Shown: positions 28,337 through 37,037, numbered from the stretch's first letter. The stretch: 64,000 nt of DNA from Levilactobacillus bambusae (GCF_003124125.1 NZ_QCXQ01000001.1:448364-512363), one strand, 5' to 3'. The notes: generated from the letters alone by a model not told the origin. Made by a program: numbers and translations.

Positions 28337-28350
28337 AGAAAACGATTTCA
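28337..28350. promoter_or_regulatory. Second cre-like site upstream of arcA
   Basis: AGAAAACGATTTCA matches the cre consensus at 13 of 14 positions. It lies about 200 bp upstream of the promoter-proximal cre. The whole gap 28092-28494 has no gene; it contains these regulatory sites, an AT-rich palindrome TGTAATATTACA at 28272-28283 and the racD terminator. Confidence 0.5.
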
Positions 28351-28416
28351 ATAAATTAGCTGCCCATTATAGCACGTTTGTTAACTAGTGATATTCAAAA
28401 ATTTGCCATTAAAAAA

Positions 28417-28480
28417 GTCGAATATACGTCCAAGATTTAAGAACTTCCATAAAAGTTCTTAAATTGGGCATATATTCGAC
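28417..28480 (-). terminator. Terminator of the murE-asl-racD operon
   Basis: Long stem with GTCGAATATA and AAGAACTT arms, reading leftwards into six T. It insulates arcA from the cell wall operon. Confidence 0.88.
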
Positions 28481-28494
28481 ATTAATTAACTTCA

Positions 28495-29223
28495 TTAATC
28501 AGTAACATCTGAATGAGAACGTTGAGTTTTAGTTGCCAATTCAATTGACCGATCCACTAAAATTGATTGGCCATCCGCAATTGGCAAATCTGTCACTGGT
28601 TCCCGTTCCTGGGCCAAGGATAATTCGGTACAGCCTAAAATCACCACGTCACAGTTTTGTTCGTTAATCATTTCAGCCACAATTTGATGAAAGAGAACGG
28701 GGTCAACCATGTTTTGTTCCTTGATGTCATCGTAGATCAACGTCATTGTCTCCGCCTCAATCTTTTCAGTGGGTAAGACTGGCGTTAGGCCAACCCGGTT
28801 GATTTCATCCTCGTAAATTCGATCTGCAATTGTCCCACGGGTCCCCGTTATCCCAATTCGTTTAGCATCCGGATAACGAGCCTGGATATCCTTAACCGTT
28901 TCCCTTGGCATATGCAAAATTGGAATTTCGGTTGCCGCCTGCAACTCTTCGTAGAAGTAATGGGCTGTATTACATGGTAAGGCAAAAAAATCCGGCCCGA
29001 ATTGGCTTTGCTGCTTAATGTCACTGAGTAACGCAGGAAATGGGCTTGGCTGACTGTGATCCAAGATGTACGATGTTCGGTCTGGAACCGTCGCATGGTT
29101 CACCAAAATGTAGTTAAAGTAATCCTGGTCTTTGTGCGCTGGTGTTCGCAGGTTTAGCTGATGAACATAGCTTTCAGTTGCCATGGTGCCCATTCCACCG
29201 ATAATGGTAAAAAAGTGTTCCAT
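28495..29223 (-). CDS. racD: Aspartate racemase
   Basis: 242-residue PLP-independent Asp/Glu racemase. The two catalytic cysteines are in LPCNTAH (near residue 83) and ILGCTEL (near residue 197). It makes D-aspartate from L-aspartate. It follows an ATP-grasp ligase gene by six bases, the pairing known from Enterococcus faecium and Lactococcus, where D-Asp is placed in the peptidoglycan cross-bridge. Last gene of its operon. Confidence 0.9.
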   Translation of the reverse strand: MEHFFTIIGGMGTMATESYVHQLNLRTPAHKDQDYFNYILVNHATVPDRTSYILDHSQPSPFPALLSDIKQQSQFGPDFFALPCNTAHYFYEELQAATEIPILHMPRETVKDIQARYPDAKRIGITGTRGTIADRIYEDEINRVGLTPVLPTEKIEAETMTLIYDDIKEQNMVDPVLFHQIVAEMINEQNCDVVILGCTELSLAQEREPVTDLPIADGQSILVDRSIELATKTQRSHSDVTD

Positions 29224-29229
29224 TTATAA

Positions 29230-30480
29230 TTACTCCTTGTTAATGGCAAAATACTTATCAAAGTTAACCGTATAGTTATGATTAATCCAGGTCTGTAAAG
29301 CTAGCCGGCGAAGGTTCATATCGGGGTGATAATTAAAGGTCGTTCCATACTGTCCGGCCTCGATTAGGGCTAGGGCCCGTTCTTTGTCTTCGTTTTCTCT
29401 GGCATACTTCTTAAAGACCTTTACTGGCACCCCTAGCCATAGCTTTTCGTGCGACCGATCTTTATTCGCATAAATCGTTGGCTGATCCCTTAACGTCCCC
29501 GTTACGTAATCCTGCACGACCATATCCGCCAAGTTATAACCATTTAGTGTCACGAAGAAGCTGGAACGACCCTGCCGCAGATTAATCTCAAACAACTTAA
29601 AACTTCCGTCACGTGAATCATACTTCATATCAAAGTTACAATACCCCGTAAACTCAATCTTTTCCAAGAACGTTTTAATTTGCTGGTAGAGGGCTGCATT
29701 ATACTCGGGTAAAATTGCGACGTAATTACCGATCGCTGATGGGGCTGGATCCTCTAACAGCGGATGTCCCATACACATTAATTTGACATGGTGATACTGA
29801 TCCGTATAAACGTTCAGGGTCCTCATATTGCTATCATCCCCAGGAATGAAATCCTGTAAAATCAATTCTGAGGTGTACCCATTATCATAAATCTTATGAA
29901 CAATATCGTTTAATTCAGCTTCGGACTGAATCCGAAAGGCCTTCTTACGGCCCTCAAAGTGGACGTCTAACCATTCAACACTGTTTGCTGGTTTTAACGC
30001 TACCGGGTACCCAAAGGGGTTGCTAAACTGATCAGTCTCTGCGTCAGCCTGTGTGATAATTTCAGTCTTAGGGTATGGAAGCCCATATTTATCGCACATC
30101 TTATAGAAGTTTTCCTTCTGATTAAGCTGCCGCAGTAAATCATAATCAATATAGGGACAGATAAACACATCGTCCAGTTCCGCTTTATGCTTTGAAATCA
30201 ACTCGGCATACCCGTCCCCACAGCCGATTAAAATAACGGGTTCCGGGTGATGGGCGTACTCCTCTTTAATGGTCATCATTGAATCAATCCAAACGGGATC
30301 TTCAGAAAAACCATCAATCACTTTTAGATCCACGATCTTTGAAAACCGCGTTGGAGCTAGCTCGGTCTGAGCGTAAGCCCTCACTGGCTTCTGATATAAA
30401 TCGTAAAACCCCCGTGCCATTCCATAAACGTTAAAGTCACTCCCCAGGAGTACCGGGGTAAATGCTGGTACATTTTCCAT
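29230..30480 (-). CDS. asl: ATP-grasp ligase, probable D-aspartate ligase
   Basis: 416-residue ATP-grasp enzyme. The central ATP-binding part (YPVALKPANSVEW, near residue 172) and the metal-binding end (FKLFEINLRQGRSSFF, near 315) are clear. Position between murE and racD points to D-aspartate ligase, which joins the beta-carboxyl of D-Asp to the Lys side chain of UDP-MurNAc-pentapeptide. Size is like the E. faecium enzyme. Substrate is inferred from context; other carboxylate-amine ligases of this fold exist. Confidence 0.78.
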   Translation of the reverse strand: MENVPAFTPVLLGSDFNVYGMARGFYDLYQKPVRAYAQTELAPTRFSKIVDLKVIDGFSEDPVWIDSMMTIKEEYAHHPEPVILIGCGDGYAELISKHKAELDDVFICPYIDYDLLRQLNQKENFYKMCDKYGLPYPKTEIITQADAETDQFSNPFGYPVALKPANSVEWLDVHFEGRKKAFRIQSEAELNDIVHKIYDNGYTSELILQDFIPGDDSNMRTLNVYTDQYHHVKLMCMGHPLLEDPAPSAIGNYVAILPEYNAALYQQIKTFLEKIEFTGYCNFDMKYDSRDGSFKLFEINLRQGRSSFFVTLNGYNLADMVVQDYVTGTLRDQPTIYANKDRSHEKLWLGVPVKVFKKYARENEDKERALALIEAGQYGTTFNYHPDMNLRRLALQTWINHNYTVNFDKYFAINKE

Positions 30481-30486
30481 TATTAA

Positions 30487-32022
30487 TTAAAGCCCCTTCA
30501 CAACTTCTTTAGCAATGATGACATCCGTCGGGTATGGGGTATCGACCCCTTTAACCTTCTGGTAGGGATCCTCTCCTTTACCTGCTAAGACGACGATGTC
30601 ATCACCCGTGCTCATTTCAATCGCCTTTTTAATGGCGGTTGGTCGATCTAATTCGAAAATAACGTCCACTTTCCCATGGTCGATATGATCATCAATTTGT
30701 TTAGCAATGGCCATTGGATCTTCATAACCCGGGTCATCCGTTGTTAAAACGGCAACATCGGCTTCCTCGCTAATGGCTTGGCCAAAACCAGCTCGTCGTG
30801 ATTCACCCTTATTACCGGGCGACCCCACAACAATAATAACGCGGCCAGCATGAGTTTGACCCTTAAGAAATTCTAGTAGTGCATGGACGCTAGCGTAATT
30901 ATGCGCGTAATCAATATAGATGGTTCCATGATTATCGGACACGACCGTTTCCATCCGACCGGGTACTCGAACCGCCTCTAGCTTATCATAAGCACTCTCA
31001 TGGTCAACCCCATCAAGGGCACTTGCAATTAATGCCGCTACCGCATTCCCCTCATTATAGTTCCCAGCAATGCCAACTTCATAGTGACCACTAATTTGAT
31101 CTAGCTTAGCCGCCTTATTAGTGGCCGCTCTTAAGTCAAACTCACTTTTGTGTAACGTTTCCGAGTCGTTGTTGTACCAAAAATCAACGGGAACGTCGAG
31201 GGCAATCTCCGCTCCCTTTCGGGCAAAGAGATACACATTTTCAGGTTGACTCGAAGTTTTGGCTGCGTAGTAAACGTCCGCTAGATGATCCGTTTCAGCG
31301 TTAATAATGCAACAGGTTGAGTTTACGAGGACCTGCTCCTTACAGAGCAAGTAGTCTTCAAACGTTGGGTGTTCATTTGGGCCAATGTGATCTGGCGTAA
31401 TATTCAGAAAAATTCCCACATCGTAGGTTAACCCATAAACCCGGTTACGTTTATACGCCTGAGAGGAAACTTCCATCACTAAGTGGGTCATTCCACTATC
31501 CACTGCTTCTCGCATATCGTGAAAAAGATCCAGTGATTCCGGAGTCGTTAAATCCGATTTAAATTGTTGTTCAGGAGCAGGACCCAGGATCCGATCCACC
31601 GTCGAAAACAGGGCCGTTTTATCATCCGTCGTTTCCGCAAAGATGCCGTGGGTGAAGTAAGCCGTGGTTGTTTTCCCCTTAGTTCCCGTCACGGCAACGA
31701 TAAATAAGTCATTCTGGGGGTACCCGTAAAATGCGGCTCCAATTAACGCCATTGCCTTTTGGATATCCGTTACAATAATGGCTGTTAATTCTGAGCCTTC
31801 TTCGTATTCTCGTTCGGAGACGTATCCGGTTGCCCCCGCAGCTTTAGCACTCGCTAGGTATTCAGGCCGAAAATTACCCTTACAGAAGAACAGCGTTTCG
31901 TTAGATACCCGTCTTGAATCAAACGTGACGGCCCTAAATTTTTCAGAACCGTTATCAATAACTTGCGCTAATAACCGGTGTTCAGCCAAAACCGTTTTGA
32001 TCTCATCTATCCCAATTATCAT
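30487..32022 (-). CDS. murE: MurE, UDP-MurNAc-tripeptide synthetase (probably L-Lys adding)
   Basis: 511-residue Mur ligase: N-terminal UDP-binding domain, central P-loop TGTKGKTTTAYF near residue 115, C-terminal domain with the amino-acid specificity motif DDPGYEDP near residue 420. mDAP-type MurE has DNPR with an Arg that holds the second carboxylate; that Arg is absent here, which favours lysine. It acts in the cytoplasm in lipid II precursor synthesis. Six bases separate it from asl, so murE-asl-racD is one operon. The ATG at 32020-32022 follows GGGGAG. Confidence 0.88.
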   Translation of the reverse strand: MIIGIDEIKTVLAEHRLLAQVIDNGSEKFRAVTFDSRRVSNETLFFCKGNFRPEYLASAKAAGATGYVSEREYEEGSELTAIIVTDIQKAMALIGAAFYGYPQNDLFIVAVTGTKGKTTTAYFTHGIFAETTDDKTALFSTVDRILGPAPEQQFKSDLTTPESLDLFHDMREAVDSGMTHLVMEVSSQAYKRNRVYGLTYDVGIFLNITPDHIGPNEHPTFEDYLLCKEQVLVNSTCCIINAETDHLADVYYAAKTSSQPENVYLFARKGAEIALDVPVDFWYNNDSETLHKSEFDLRAATNKAAKLDQISGHYEVGIAGNYNEGNAVAALIASALDGVDHESAYDKLEAVRVPGRMETVVSDNHGTIYIDYAHNYASVHALLEFLKGQTHAGRVIIVVGSPGNKGESRRAGFGQAISEEADVAVLTTDDPGYEDPMAIAKQIDDHIDHGKVDVIFELDRPTAIKKAIEMSTGDDIVVLAGKGEDPYQKVKGVDTPYPTDVIIAKEVVKGL

Positions 32023-32095
32023 CGAGTCATCTCCCCTTCACTTGGTGTGGGAGGCGCCGTTAGCTTCCCCACTATTTTTTTCTCATAAAACGACA

Positions 32096-32132
32096 ACAAG
32101 GTTGTTACGGATTCATCCACTAACAACCTTGT
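32096..32132 (-). terminator. Hairpin between asnB and murE
   Basis: Perfect 12-bp arms ACAAGGTTGTTA and complement with a 13-base loop. The tail reading leftwards is only TTGTCGTTTT, so termination may be incomplete. Confidence 0.5.
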
Positions 32133-32172
32133 GTTAATCATGACTTCACGTCATTGACTTTTTACTATTTAA

Positions 32173-34062
32173 TTAATCAATTGCGGTCCGATGAACGTAC
32201 TGGCGCATATCAACGTTCGTATCTTCTGGGAAGTAAACCGCATACCAGATAATAAACGTGTAAACCGTAAAGATTTTTTGCATACTTGATTGGCCGTTTA
32301 CGTGGGCGTCAAAAATCTTCATCAATTCATCTGGGTTGAAGAACTTCTGGGCAATATCAGAATGGAATGCATTAATAATCCGAGTCTTATATGGTTCTTC
32401 AGTCATTCCCTGAGCAACGGGTGACGGAAAGCCAAGTTTTTCCTTCTTGGCAACCCGCTCTGGTAATTCAGCTTCAGCGGCTGCCCGTAAGGAAATTTTG
32501 GTCTCCTCCTGGTTAATCCGCGTCTTAACGGGCATGGTTGCCGCAAATTTAGCAACTTCTTTGTCCACTAATGGCGTCCGAACTTCCAGTGAGTTTGCCA
32601 TACTCATCCGGTCCGCCTTATGCAAAATATCGTAAGGTAACCAGGTATTGATATCGAAGTACTGCATCTGGGTCATTTCATCCAGATTTGAAACATCGTC
32701 AAAGATATGCTTCGTATAAGCTCCCGTATCAACGTTTAACTTAGGGTTCTTTAAAATCTTGTTCCGGTCTTCATAATCGTAAACGTAGTTAACCCGGTAA
32801 TAACGTTCCGAAAGTGGTTGGGCTCCCCGAACAAGGAAGCGCCGGCCGTGGAACCGAGGGAACTTCTCGGCGGTTTTTCCGAGTGCCTTACGAATTGGCT
32901 TAGGTACCCACTTTTGGTAGCGTTCAAATGGGTAGGCTTCGAGGTAGGTGTTGTAACCACCAAAGAATTCATCGGCCCCTTCACCGGAGAGCGCAACCTT
33001 AACGTCCTTCCGGGTCCCCTTGGACAAGTAGTACAACTGCATGGCCGATGGGTTGGAGAGTGGTTCATCCATGTAATACATGACCGTTGGCAGGATATCA
33101 AAGTAGTCAGCGGATGACATGTACAATGGTGTGTTCTTCTGGTGAATTTCTTCCGCAAACTGCGTGGACCAGCTCAATTCTGAAAACTTTGAGTTCTTAA
33201 ACCCAAGTGAGAAGGATTGGATTGGTTTTAGTTTAGCGGCTTCGTTTAGGACGTAACTCGAATCAATTCCGCTGGATAAGAAACTACCGACCTCAACGTC
33301 AGCAATCATATGAGCCTTAACGGATTCGTCAACAATTTTCCGAATCTTCTTAGCATCTTCCTCAACCGTCTGACTGTTATCAATATGATCATAGCTAAAC
33401 TTGAAGTAGTGGTGAGTTTCGGTCTGGCCACCCTTAATATCGTGCAGGAAGTACTGACCAGGCAAAACTTTGTAGACGTTTTTGAACATCGTATCCCGGG
33501 ATGGAATAAATTCAAAGCTTAAGTGAACTGGCAGTAATGCTTCATTAAATTCTTTTTTAAAATTGGGGTGATCTAAGAAGGCCTTAATTTCTGACGCCCA
33601 AAGGAAGGTCTGACCGTCATCATAGTAATACAGCGGCTTAATTCCAAAGTGATCTCGGGCACCAAATACCTGTTGGTTTTCCTTATCGTAGATAATGAAG
33701 GCAAACATTCCCCGCAGTTTATCTAGTAACTTAGGACCCCATGCATCATATCCGTGTAACAAGACTTCTGAGTCGACGTCCGTACGGAACTGGTAACCTA
33801 AGTCTTCTAATTCTTTCCGAATATCCTGATAGTTATAAATTTCACCATTAAAGGTTAGGACCTTTGTCTTGGCGTCGTTTTCCATCGGTTGTCTACCATG
33901 CGCAAGATCGATAATTGATAAACGACGGAAGCCTAAAGTGACACTTTCATCGCTAAAGTAGGCCTCATCATCTGGCCCACGGTGCTTAATCCGATCGGCC
34001 ATAGTGTTGATGGTGTCAGTTGAGACATCTTTTTGGTTAACAAAACCAACAAATCCACACAT
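32173..34062 (-). CDS. asnB: AsnB-type glutamine-dependent amidotransferase
   Basis: 629 residues. The class II glutaminase domain begins with Cys2 (MCGFVGF) and has NGEIYNYQDIR near residue 74; the synthetase domain has the PPi loop SSGIDSSYV near residue 266. It formally makes asparagine from aspartate and glutamine. Homologues in lactic acid bacteria also amidate peptidoglycan precursors (AsnH on cross-bridge D-Asp in Lactococcus, AsnB1 on mDAP in Lactiplantibacillus). Position upstream of murE-asl-racD makes D-Asp amidation plausible here; the sequence alone does not decide. The 294-base gap upstream shows no strong promoter or RNA motif to me. Confidence 0.88.
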   Translation of the reverse strand: MCGFVGFVNQKDVSTDTINTMADRIKHRGPDDEAYFSDESVTLGFRRLSIIDLAHGRQPMENDAKTKVLTFNGEIYNYQDIRKELEDLGYQFRTDVDSEVLLHGYDAWGPKLLDKLRGMFAFIIYDKENQQVFGARDHFGIKPLYYYDDGQTFLWASEIKAFLDHPNFKKEFNEALLPVHLSFEFIPSRDTMFKNVYKVLPGQYFLHDIKGGQTETHHYFKFSYDHIDNSQTVEEDAKKIRKIVDESVKAHMIADVEVGSFLSSGIDSSYVLNEAAKLKPIQSFSLGFKNSKFSELSWSTQFAEEIHQKNTPLYMSSADYFDILPTVMYYMDEPLSNPSAMQLYYLSKGTRKDVKVALSGEGADEFFGGYNTYLEAYPFERYQKWVPKPIRKALGKTAEKFPRFHGRRFLVRGAQPLSERYYRVNYVYDYEDRNKILKNPKLNVDTGAYTKHIFDDVSNLDEMTQMQYFDINTWLPYDILHKADRMSMANSLEVRTPLVDKEVAKFAATMPVKTRINQEETKISLRAAAEAELPERVAKKEKLGFPSPVAQGMTEEPYKTRIINAFHSDIAQKFFNPDELMKIFDAHVNGQSSMQKIFTVYTFIIWYAVYFPEDTNVDMRQYVHRTAID

Positions 34063-34356
34063 GTTAAATTCCCCTTTTTAATTTACATTGATTAACAACT
34101 CTATCGTTCAACGTTATGCAAAACTATCAAACCTAATTCTACAAACATAACATAAACATCTTAGCAAATTTTTAGCCGTAATACCAGTCACAGTAGGCGC
34201 CAGATCAAGTTTTTTGAAATTTTCATTTTTCTTTACCTTTTCACCTAGCTTGAGAATTTATCCGGGAACAGCCAAATCATTTTCAGTGCCCCAGAGTATC
34301 CGCTTACAGCAAATTGCGGTATAATCAATTCAATTAATACTCAAGGGGGTTTTACA

Positions 34357-34611
34357 ATGGATGAACTCATTTTCTTCAACCCAGGTGATTCAATCGGCAA
34401 CTTTCACGATTACAATGACGCTGTCCAAACAGCTCAGATCTATCGGGAGAAAAATCAGGATGACGGCCACGTACTTGTGGTTCAAAAAACTGAGGCAAAC
34501 CCCACTTCGTTTGATATTTTTTTAGCGGATGATCAGATAACCCATAAGAATGAGCAGCTGCCAACCGGCCAAGATAACGAAGCCTCATATAAAATTTCAA
34601 AACGTTTCTAG
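34357..34611 (+). CDS. Small acidic protein of unknown function
   Basis: 84 residues, ATG after AAGGGGG, with TATAAT at 34320-34325. The sequence is polar and acidic, with no membrane segment or signal peptide. The pattern VLVVQKTEANPTSFDIFLADD suggests a small beta structure. It ends at its own terminator and is therefore probably a monocistronic gene. I do not recognise a family. Confidence 0.65.
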   Translation: MDELIFFNPGDSIGNFHDYNDAVQTAQIYREKNQDDGHVLVVQKTEANPTSFDIFLADDQITHKNEQLPTGQDNEASYKISKRF

Positions 34612-34619
34612 TTAAGATG

Positions 34620-34653
34620 CCGTCCTACTCAAGTTGAGGACGGTATTTTTATT
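34620..34653 (+). terminator. Intrinsic terminator after the small acidic gene
   Basis: CCGTCC/GGACGG arms with an inner TCAA/TTGA stem, followed by TATTTTTATTT. Confidence 0.75.
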
Positions 34654-34810
34654 TCCCTAAAATAGACTTGTGTCCTTTTAAAAGAAAATTGTATAATATG
34701 TAAGCCTTTTTAAACGTTTTACCCCGTCCAAACCCTGACGACAAAAAAGCTGGTATCGGGAAATTAACTTTGTTTCGCTGTAGGGGCAGAACAATATTGG
34801 AGGAATTTTT

Positions 34811-35767
34811 GTGGCCAAGAAGACCATAAAAGGCGACGACGGAAAAACTTACGTGGTCCAAGAAAAGCGTCCATGGTATAAAAATTGGGCTTTTTGGATG
34901 GGCTTAACCATCCTCTTACTTATAGTTGGGATTGGCTTTTCTCAATCTGGGAAAGTCCGTAGTGACACCCAGTCAAAGTCCAGCGTGACTCAAACGACTG
35001 CCGTGCCAAAGCTGCACCTAGATAAGCACACGGTCAACGATACTGAATCGTTAACCGGCACCACGGTTCCCCAAGCAACCGTTAAATTTGTTTCAGATTC
35101 CGAAGCAACTGAGAAGGTCAAAGCTGACCTTGACGGTAACTTTAGTGAAGCCAATCTACAACCTGACACAACATATACCGTAATGGCAACCAAAGATGGT
35201 CAAACCAGTCATCGTGAGACCGTTACGGTAACGAGTGCCACGGATGAATCTGACAGTTCAGAGTCATCATCAGAAACATCAAGCGAGGATGATGACGCCA
35301 CAGAAGAAGATAGTTCCGAAAGCTCATCGTCCTCTGATGCTAATGACGTTGACTCTGAGAGCGACGCTGACAGTATTGAGGACGATGCCGAAAAAGATAG
35401 TCTCGACACCGAGAAATCAGATGAAAGTGCGGATGAATCAGGTACAAATTCTGAACCGTCACCGAACCAGAATACTGCAGCACTCCACGCAGCTCAGGAC
35501 TATGCTGACATGGATATGTCCGAACAAGCCGTCCGTGATCAACTCACCTCATCTTACGGAGAAGACTTCTCAGAATCAGCAGCCGATTACGCTATGTCGC
35601 ACTTAACCGGGGTTGACTGGAACCAAAACGCACTTAATTCCGCTAAGTCCTACCAGGAAGATCAAGATATGTCCGTTAACGAGATTCGGGATCAACTCAC
35701 CTCATCCTACGGGGAAAACTTCACTGACGCCCAAGCTGACTACGCCATTAGCCATTTAGACGATTAA
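34811..35767 (+). CDS. Membrane-anchored surface protein with two Ltp repeats
   Basis: 318 residues from a GTG start (GGAGG 7 bases before). A short Lys-rich cytosolic tail, one membrane segment (about residues 27-45), an Ig-like domain (about 65-135, LTGTTVPQATVKF), an Asp/Glu/Ser-rich linker (about 140-225), then two 40-residue repeats of the Ltp type (pfam Lipoprotein_Ltp), each with QLTSSYGE and YA-SHL. Ltp repeats occur in the superinfection-exclusion lipoprotein of phage TP-J34 and in many host surface proteins. Here the anchor is a transmembrane helix instead of a lipobox. Repeat DNA is nearly identical at 35537-35560 and 35690-35713. Exact role unknown. Confidence 0.8.
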   Translation: MAKKTIKGDDGKTYVVQEKRPWYKNWAFWMGLTILLLIVGIGFSQSGKVRSDTQSKSSVTQTTAVPKLHLDKHTVNDTESLTGTTVPQATVKFVSDSEATEKVKADLDGNFSEANLQPDTTYTVMATKDGQTSHRETVTVTSATDESDSSESSSETSSEDDDATEEDSSESSSSSDANDVDSESDADSIEDDAEKDSLDTEKSDESADESGTNSEPSPNQNTAALHAAQDYADMDMSEQAVRDQLTSSYGEDFSESAADYAMSHLTGVDWNQNALNSAKSYQEDQDMSVNEIRDQLTSSYGENFTDAQADYAISHLDD

Positions 35768-35818
35768 GTTAATCTACACAATTCCGTTAACTAGTGTTGC
35801 AATTTTTTTAAAATGTAT

Positions 35819-35846
35819 TTGCAAGTTGCCCAAATTCGTGTATAAT
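35819..35846 (+). promoter_or_regulatory. Promoter of tRNA-Leu
   Basis: TTGCAA, 16 bp, TATAAT, ending 23 bases before the mature tRNA 5' end. Confidence 0.75.
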
Positions 35847-35869
35847 TGTTCCTGTTGCAATGCAATGAT

Positions 35870-35953
35870 GCCCCGATGGCGGAATTGGCAGACGCGCAGC
35901 GTTCAGGTCGCTGTTTGGGCAACCAAGTACAGGTTCGAATCCTGCTCGGGGCA
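35870..35953 (+). tRNA. tRNA-Leu (CAG)
   Basis: 84-base tRNA with a long variable arm; acceptor GCCCCGA/TCGGGGC, discriminator A, no encoded CCA. The anticodon loop TTCAGGT on a CAGCG/CGCTG stem gives CAG. It has its own promoter and terminator. Confidence 0.95.
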
Positions 35954-35983
35954 TATTAGTTTGGAATAGAAAGTTTTTAAAAA

Positions 35984-36028
35984 ATAGGAACCTTGCTAAA
36001 TCAACGTTTAGCGAGGTTCCTATTTTTG
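35984..36028 (+). terminator. Terminator of tRNA-Leu
   Basis: 17-bp stem (AATAGGAACC... with one G-T pair), loop of six, then TTTTTG. Confidence 0.88.
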
Positions 36029-36064
36029 AGTTTGGGTAAGATTAGGTGAGTTTTTCAAAAGTGT

Positions 36065-36083
36065 TTGCACACTTTTTGCACAC
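36065..36083. repeat. Two direct copies of TTGCACAC
   Basis: TTGCACAC at 36065-36072 and again at 36076-36083, one helical turn apart, just beyond the tRNA-Leu terminator. They could be remnants of integrase arm sites or of an integrase 3' end, but no integrase is present. Confidence 0.4.
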
Positions 36084-36154
36084 CGTTAAAACTTCTGATG
36101 ATTAAATCTTGCTTAAATTAATAACTAATTGAGGATTTTGACTCATTAAACTAC

Positions 36155-36373
36155 CTAGTGCTGACGTTTTTTCAGTTCATCGGATAGTGCCTTAATATAG
36201 TCAATATTGTGCGCCTCATGGACGGCTTCAATGAGGTAGGCGTCTAGACCATCCGAATGAATAAAGACTTGCCACTGAATGTAAGCTGATACGGTTTCGG
36301 AGTCACACCGTACCGAGAAGACCATCCATTCTAGACCCTTTAATTTTCGAGTTGTCAAACGACTAAGATCCAT
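36155..36373 (-). CDS. Small protein of unknown function
   Basis: 72 residues from the ATG at 36371-36373, nine bases after GGAGG (an ATG two codons earlier is too close). Soluble, with a beta-like first half (WMVFSVRCDSETVSAYIQW) and a helical second half (EAHNIDYIKALSDELKKRQ). No recognised family. It is isolated between the tRNA-Leu region and the OhrR-like gene. Confidence 0.6.
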   Translation of the reverse strand: MDLSRLTTRKLKGLEWMVFSVRCDSETVSAYIQWQVFIHSDGLDAYLIEAVHEAHNIDYIKALSDELKKRQH

Positions 36374-36502
36374 TGTCATTCACCTCCCTTCTCGGGCATT
36401 GACTATTTTGAAGCACCAGTATGGACTCCCAAAACTAAAAAAAGACCCCCACCCGACTGAATCGAATGAAAGCCTTCTAATTAATTTTACTAGCGCAATC
36501 GG

Positions 36503-36532
36503 TTGTTTTTTTAGAATAAATTGCGTACAATT
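36503..36532 (+). promoter_or_regulatory. Promoter with overlapping palindrome, ohrR-like gene
   Basis: TTGTTT, 17 bp, TACAAT. The -10 lies within AATTG-CGTA-CAATT (36519-36532), and TACAATT is an OhrR-box half-site, so autorepression is likely. Confidence 0.5.
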
Positions 36533-36566
36533 TAGCTGATTAAAACTTATGATTGGAGAGATTAAA

Positions 36567-37037
36567 ATGACGCAGTTAAATCAAATCACCTTGGATTCAC
36601 AACTTTGCTTTGCCTTGTATACCGCAAATAAAAAGTATAACCATTTCTATCAGGAAGCCTTGGCCCCCTTTAATCTCACGTACTCCCAATACATTGCGTT
36701 GCTCTCGCTTTATGAACAGGCTCCGATGACGGTAAAGGAACTGGGCAACCATCTGAACCTTGATAGTGGGACATTAACGCCCCTCCTTAAGCGACTAGAA
36801 AAACAGGGTTGGGTAACCCGAACTAGAAGTACGGAAGACGAACGGCAAATGATCATTGATCTGACAAAAATGGCTCAGCAAAATCAAGCTGACCTCTATA
36901 ATCGGGTAACCTCCTGTCAGAAATTACTGGGGTTAACGACCGATCAATACCAAGCCTTAGTAGTTGCAGTCGATAAAATCAGTGACCAACTTGATTTAGT
37001 AGATGCCGATCACTTAATTGCAACGGTTCCAGATTAA
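36567..37037 (+). CDS. OhrR-like MarR-family regulator
   Basis: 156 residues from the ATG at 36567 (TTGGAGAG before it). N-terminal LDSQLCFALYTANK has the single reactive Cys of OhrR proteins (residue 15), the sensor of organic hydroperoxides, and the winged helix includes VKELGNHLNLDSGTLTPLLK. OhrR normally represses ohr; no ohr gene is visible here. Instead an IscA-like gene follows by 22 bases. I take regulator type as firm and the peroxide link as an inference. Confidence 0.82.
   Translation: MTQLNQITLDSQLCFALYTANKKYNHFYQEALAPFNLTYSQYIALLSLYEQAPMTVKELGNHLNLDSGTLTPLLKRLEKQGWVTRTRSTEDERQMIIDLTKMAQQNQADLYNRVTSCQKLLGLTTDQYQALVVAVDKISDQLDLVDADHLIATVPD

Noticed and set aside
35209-35606. Two open frames inside the Ltp-repeat gene
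   Set aside because: They are shadows of the Asp/Ser-rich linker; composition is extreme and no start signal is present.
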